Assembly: GCA_937927695.1 (NCBI GenBank)
Contig: CALBRU010000121.1
Coordinates: 1-5,944 of the forward strand
Direction: 5' to 3'
From: an uncultured Thiomonas sp.
GTDB lineage: Bacteria > Pseudomonadota > Gammaproteobacteria > Burkholderiales > Burkholderiaceae_C
Length of the DNA stretch: 5,944 nt
Shown here: piece after piece, positions 5,817-5,944 of the stretch
Layout: each line of letters begins with the position of its first letter
How positions within the stretch are numbered: the stretch's first letter is position 1
The notes under the pieces: generated by a model
What the model saw: only the letters and a program-made list of their open reading frames with translations
Told to the model about the DNA's origin: nothing
Database searches by the model: none
Translations under genes and position numbers: made by a program

Positions 5817-5944
5817 GGAAAGCGCCATCGTGCGAACATGTCGGCATTGCTCCGCCCACTGCCCGCCTCGATGTTCAAACTCCCGCAAGCCCCCTTCCCT
5901 CCAGACAACATGGGCCGCCGCCGCTGCCTGCACGCAGGTGCCGG
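5817..5944. other. Right-end segment, possible start of a divergent gene
   Basis: No gene can be firmly called. On the + strand an open frame begins at ATG 5838 (further in-frame ATGs at 5871 and 5910) and runs off the edge; its 35 residues begin MSALLRPLPAS. No Shine-Dalgarno site precedes any of these ATGs, and I recognise no family. A minus-strand open frame over 5709-5933 is Arg/Ala-rich, has no ribosome site and covers the probable promoter, so I do not call it. Confidence 0.2.

Noticed and set aside
5709..5933. 74-codon minus-strand frame upstream of the PhoX-like gene
   Set aside because: It has no ribosome site, an Arg/Ala-rich translation without pattern, and overlaps the AT-richer probable promoter.

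Overview
The window looks like a piece of a chromosome from a high-GC betaproteobacterium, most likely Burkholderiales. The reasons are strong G/C preference at third codon positions, long antisense shadow frames, exported lipoproteins with an LAAC-GGGS-type lipobox followed by an Ala/Thr/Pro linker, and ordinary bacterial Shine-Dalgarno sites. I cannot fix the genus from the sequence alone. I see no mobile element, CRISPR array, tRNA, rRNA or integration scar.

Layout. Positions 1-2304 on the + strand carry the last 66 codons of a 5'-nucleotidase-family protein, followed after 49 nt by a complete CpdB-type 2',3'-cyclic-nucleotide 2'-phosphodiesterase/3'-nucleotidase with a lipoprotein signal. 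A perfect 14-bp inverted repeat (2318-2351) ends this unit and probably also ends the convergent minus-strand unit. That unit contains a 162-aa protein of unknown function (3511 to 3023) and an exported 180-aa SCP2 (sterol carrier protein 2)-like protein (2917 to 2375). Further upstream on the minus strand is a large PhoX/DUF839-family protein (5697 to 3682) with a clear Tat lipoprotein signal. It is closed by its own strong intrinsic terminator (3634-3659). The right end (5710-5944) holds the upstream region of the PhoX-like gene and possibly the first codons of a divergent + strand gene.

How the genes may work together. Three of the five genes belong to families that release inorganic phosphate outside the cytoplasm: a 5'-nucleotidase, a cyclic phosphodiesterase/3'-nucleotidase and a PhoX-type phosphatase. 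The two with visible N-termini both appear to be lipid-anchored. This fits a phosphorus- or nucleotide-scavenging locus at the cell envelope. The exported SCP2-like protein and the cytosolic unknown sit between them as a separate two-gene unit with its own terminator at the 3' side, and their link to phosphate metabolism is not shown. A Pho-box-like repeat upstream of the PhoX-like gene has the wrong spacing for a canonical PhoB site, so phosphate control remains unproven. I found no clear new system. The most unusual items are the secreted four-cysteine SCP2-like protein and its uncharacterised partner.
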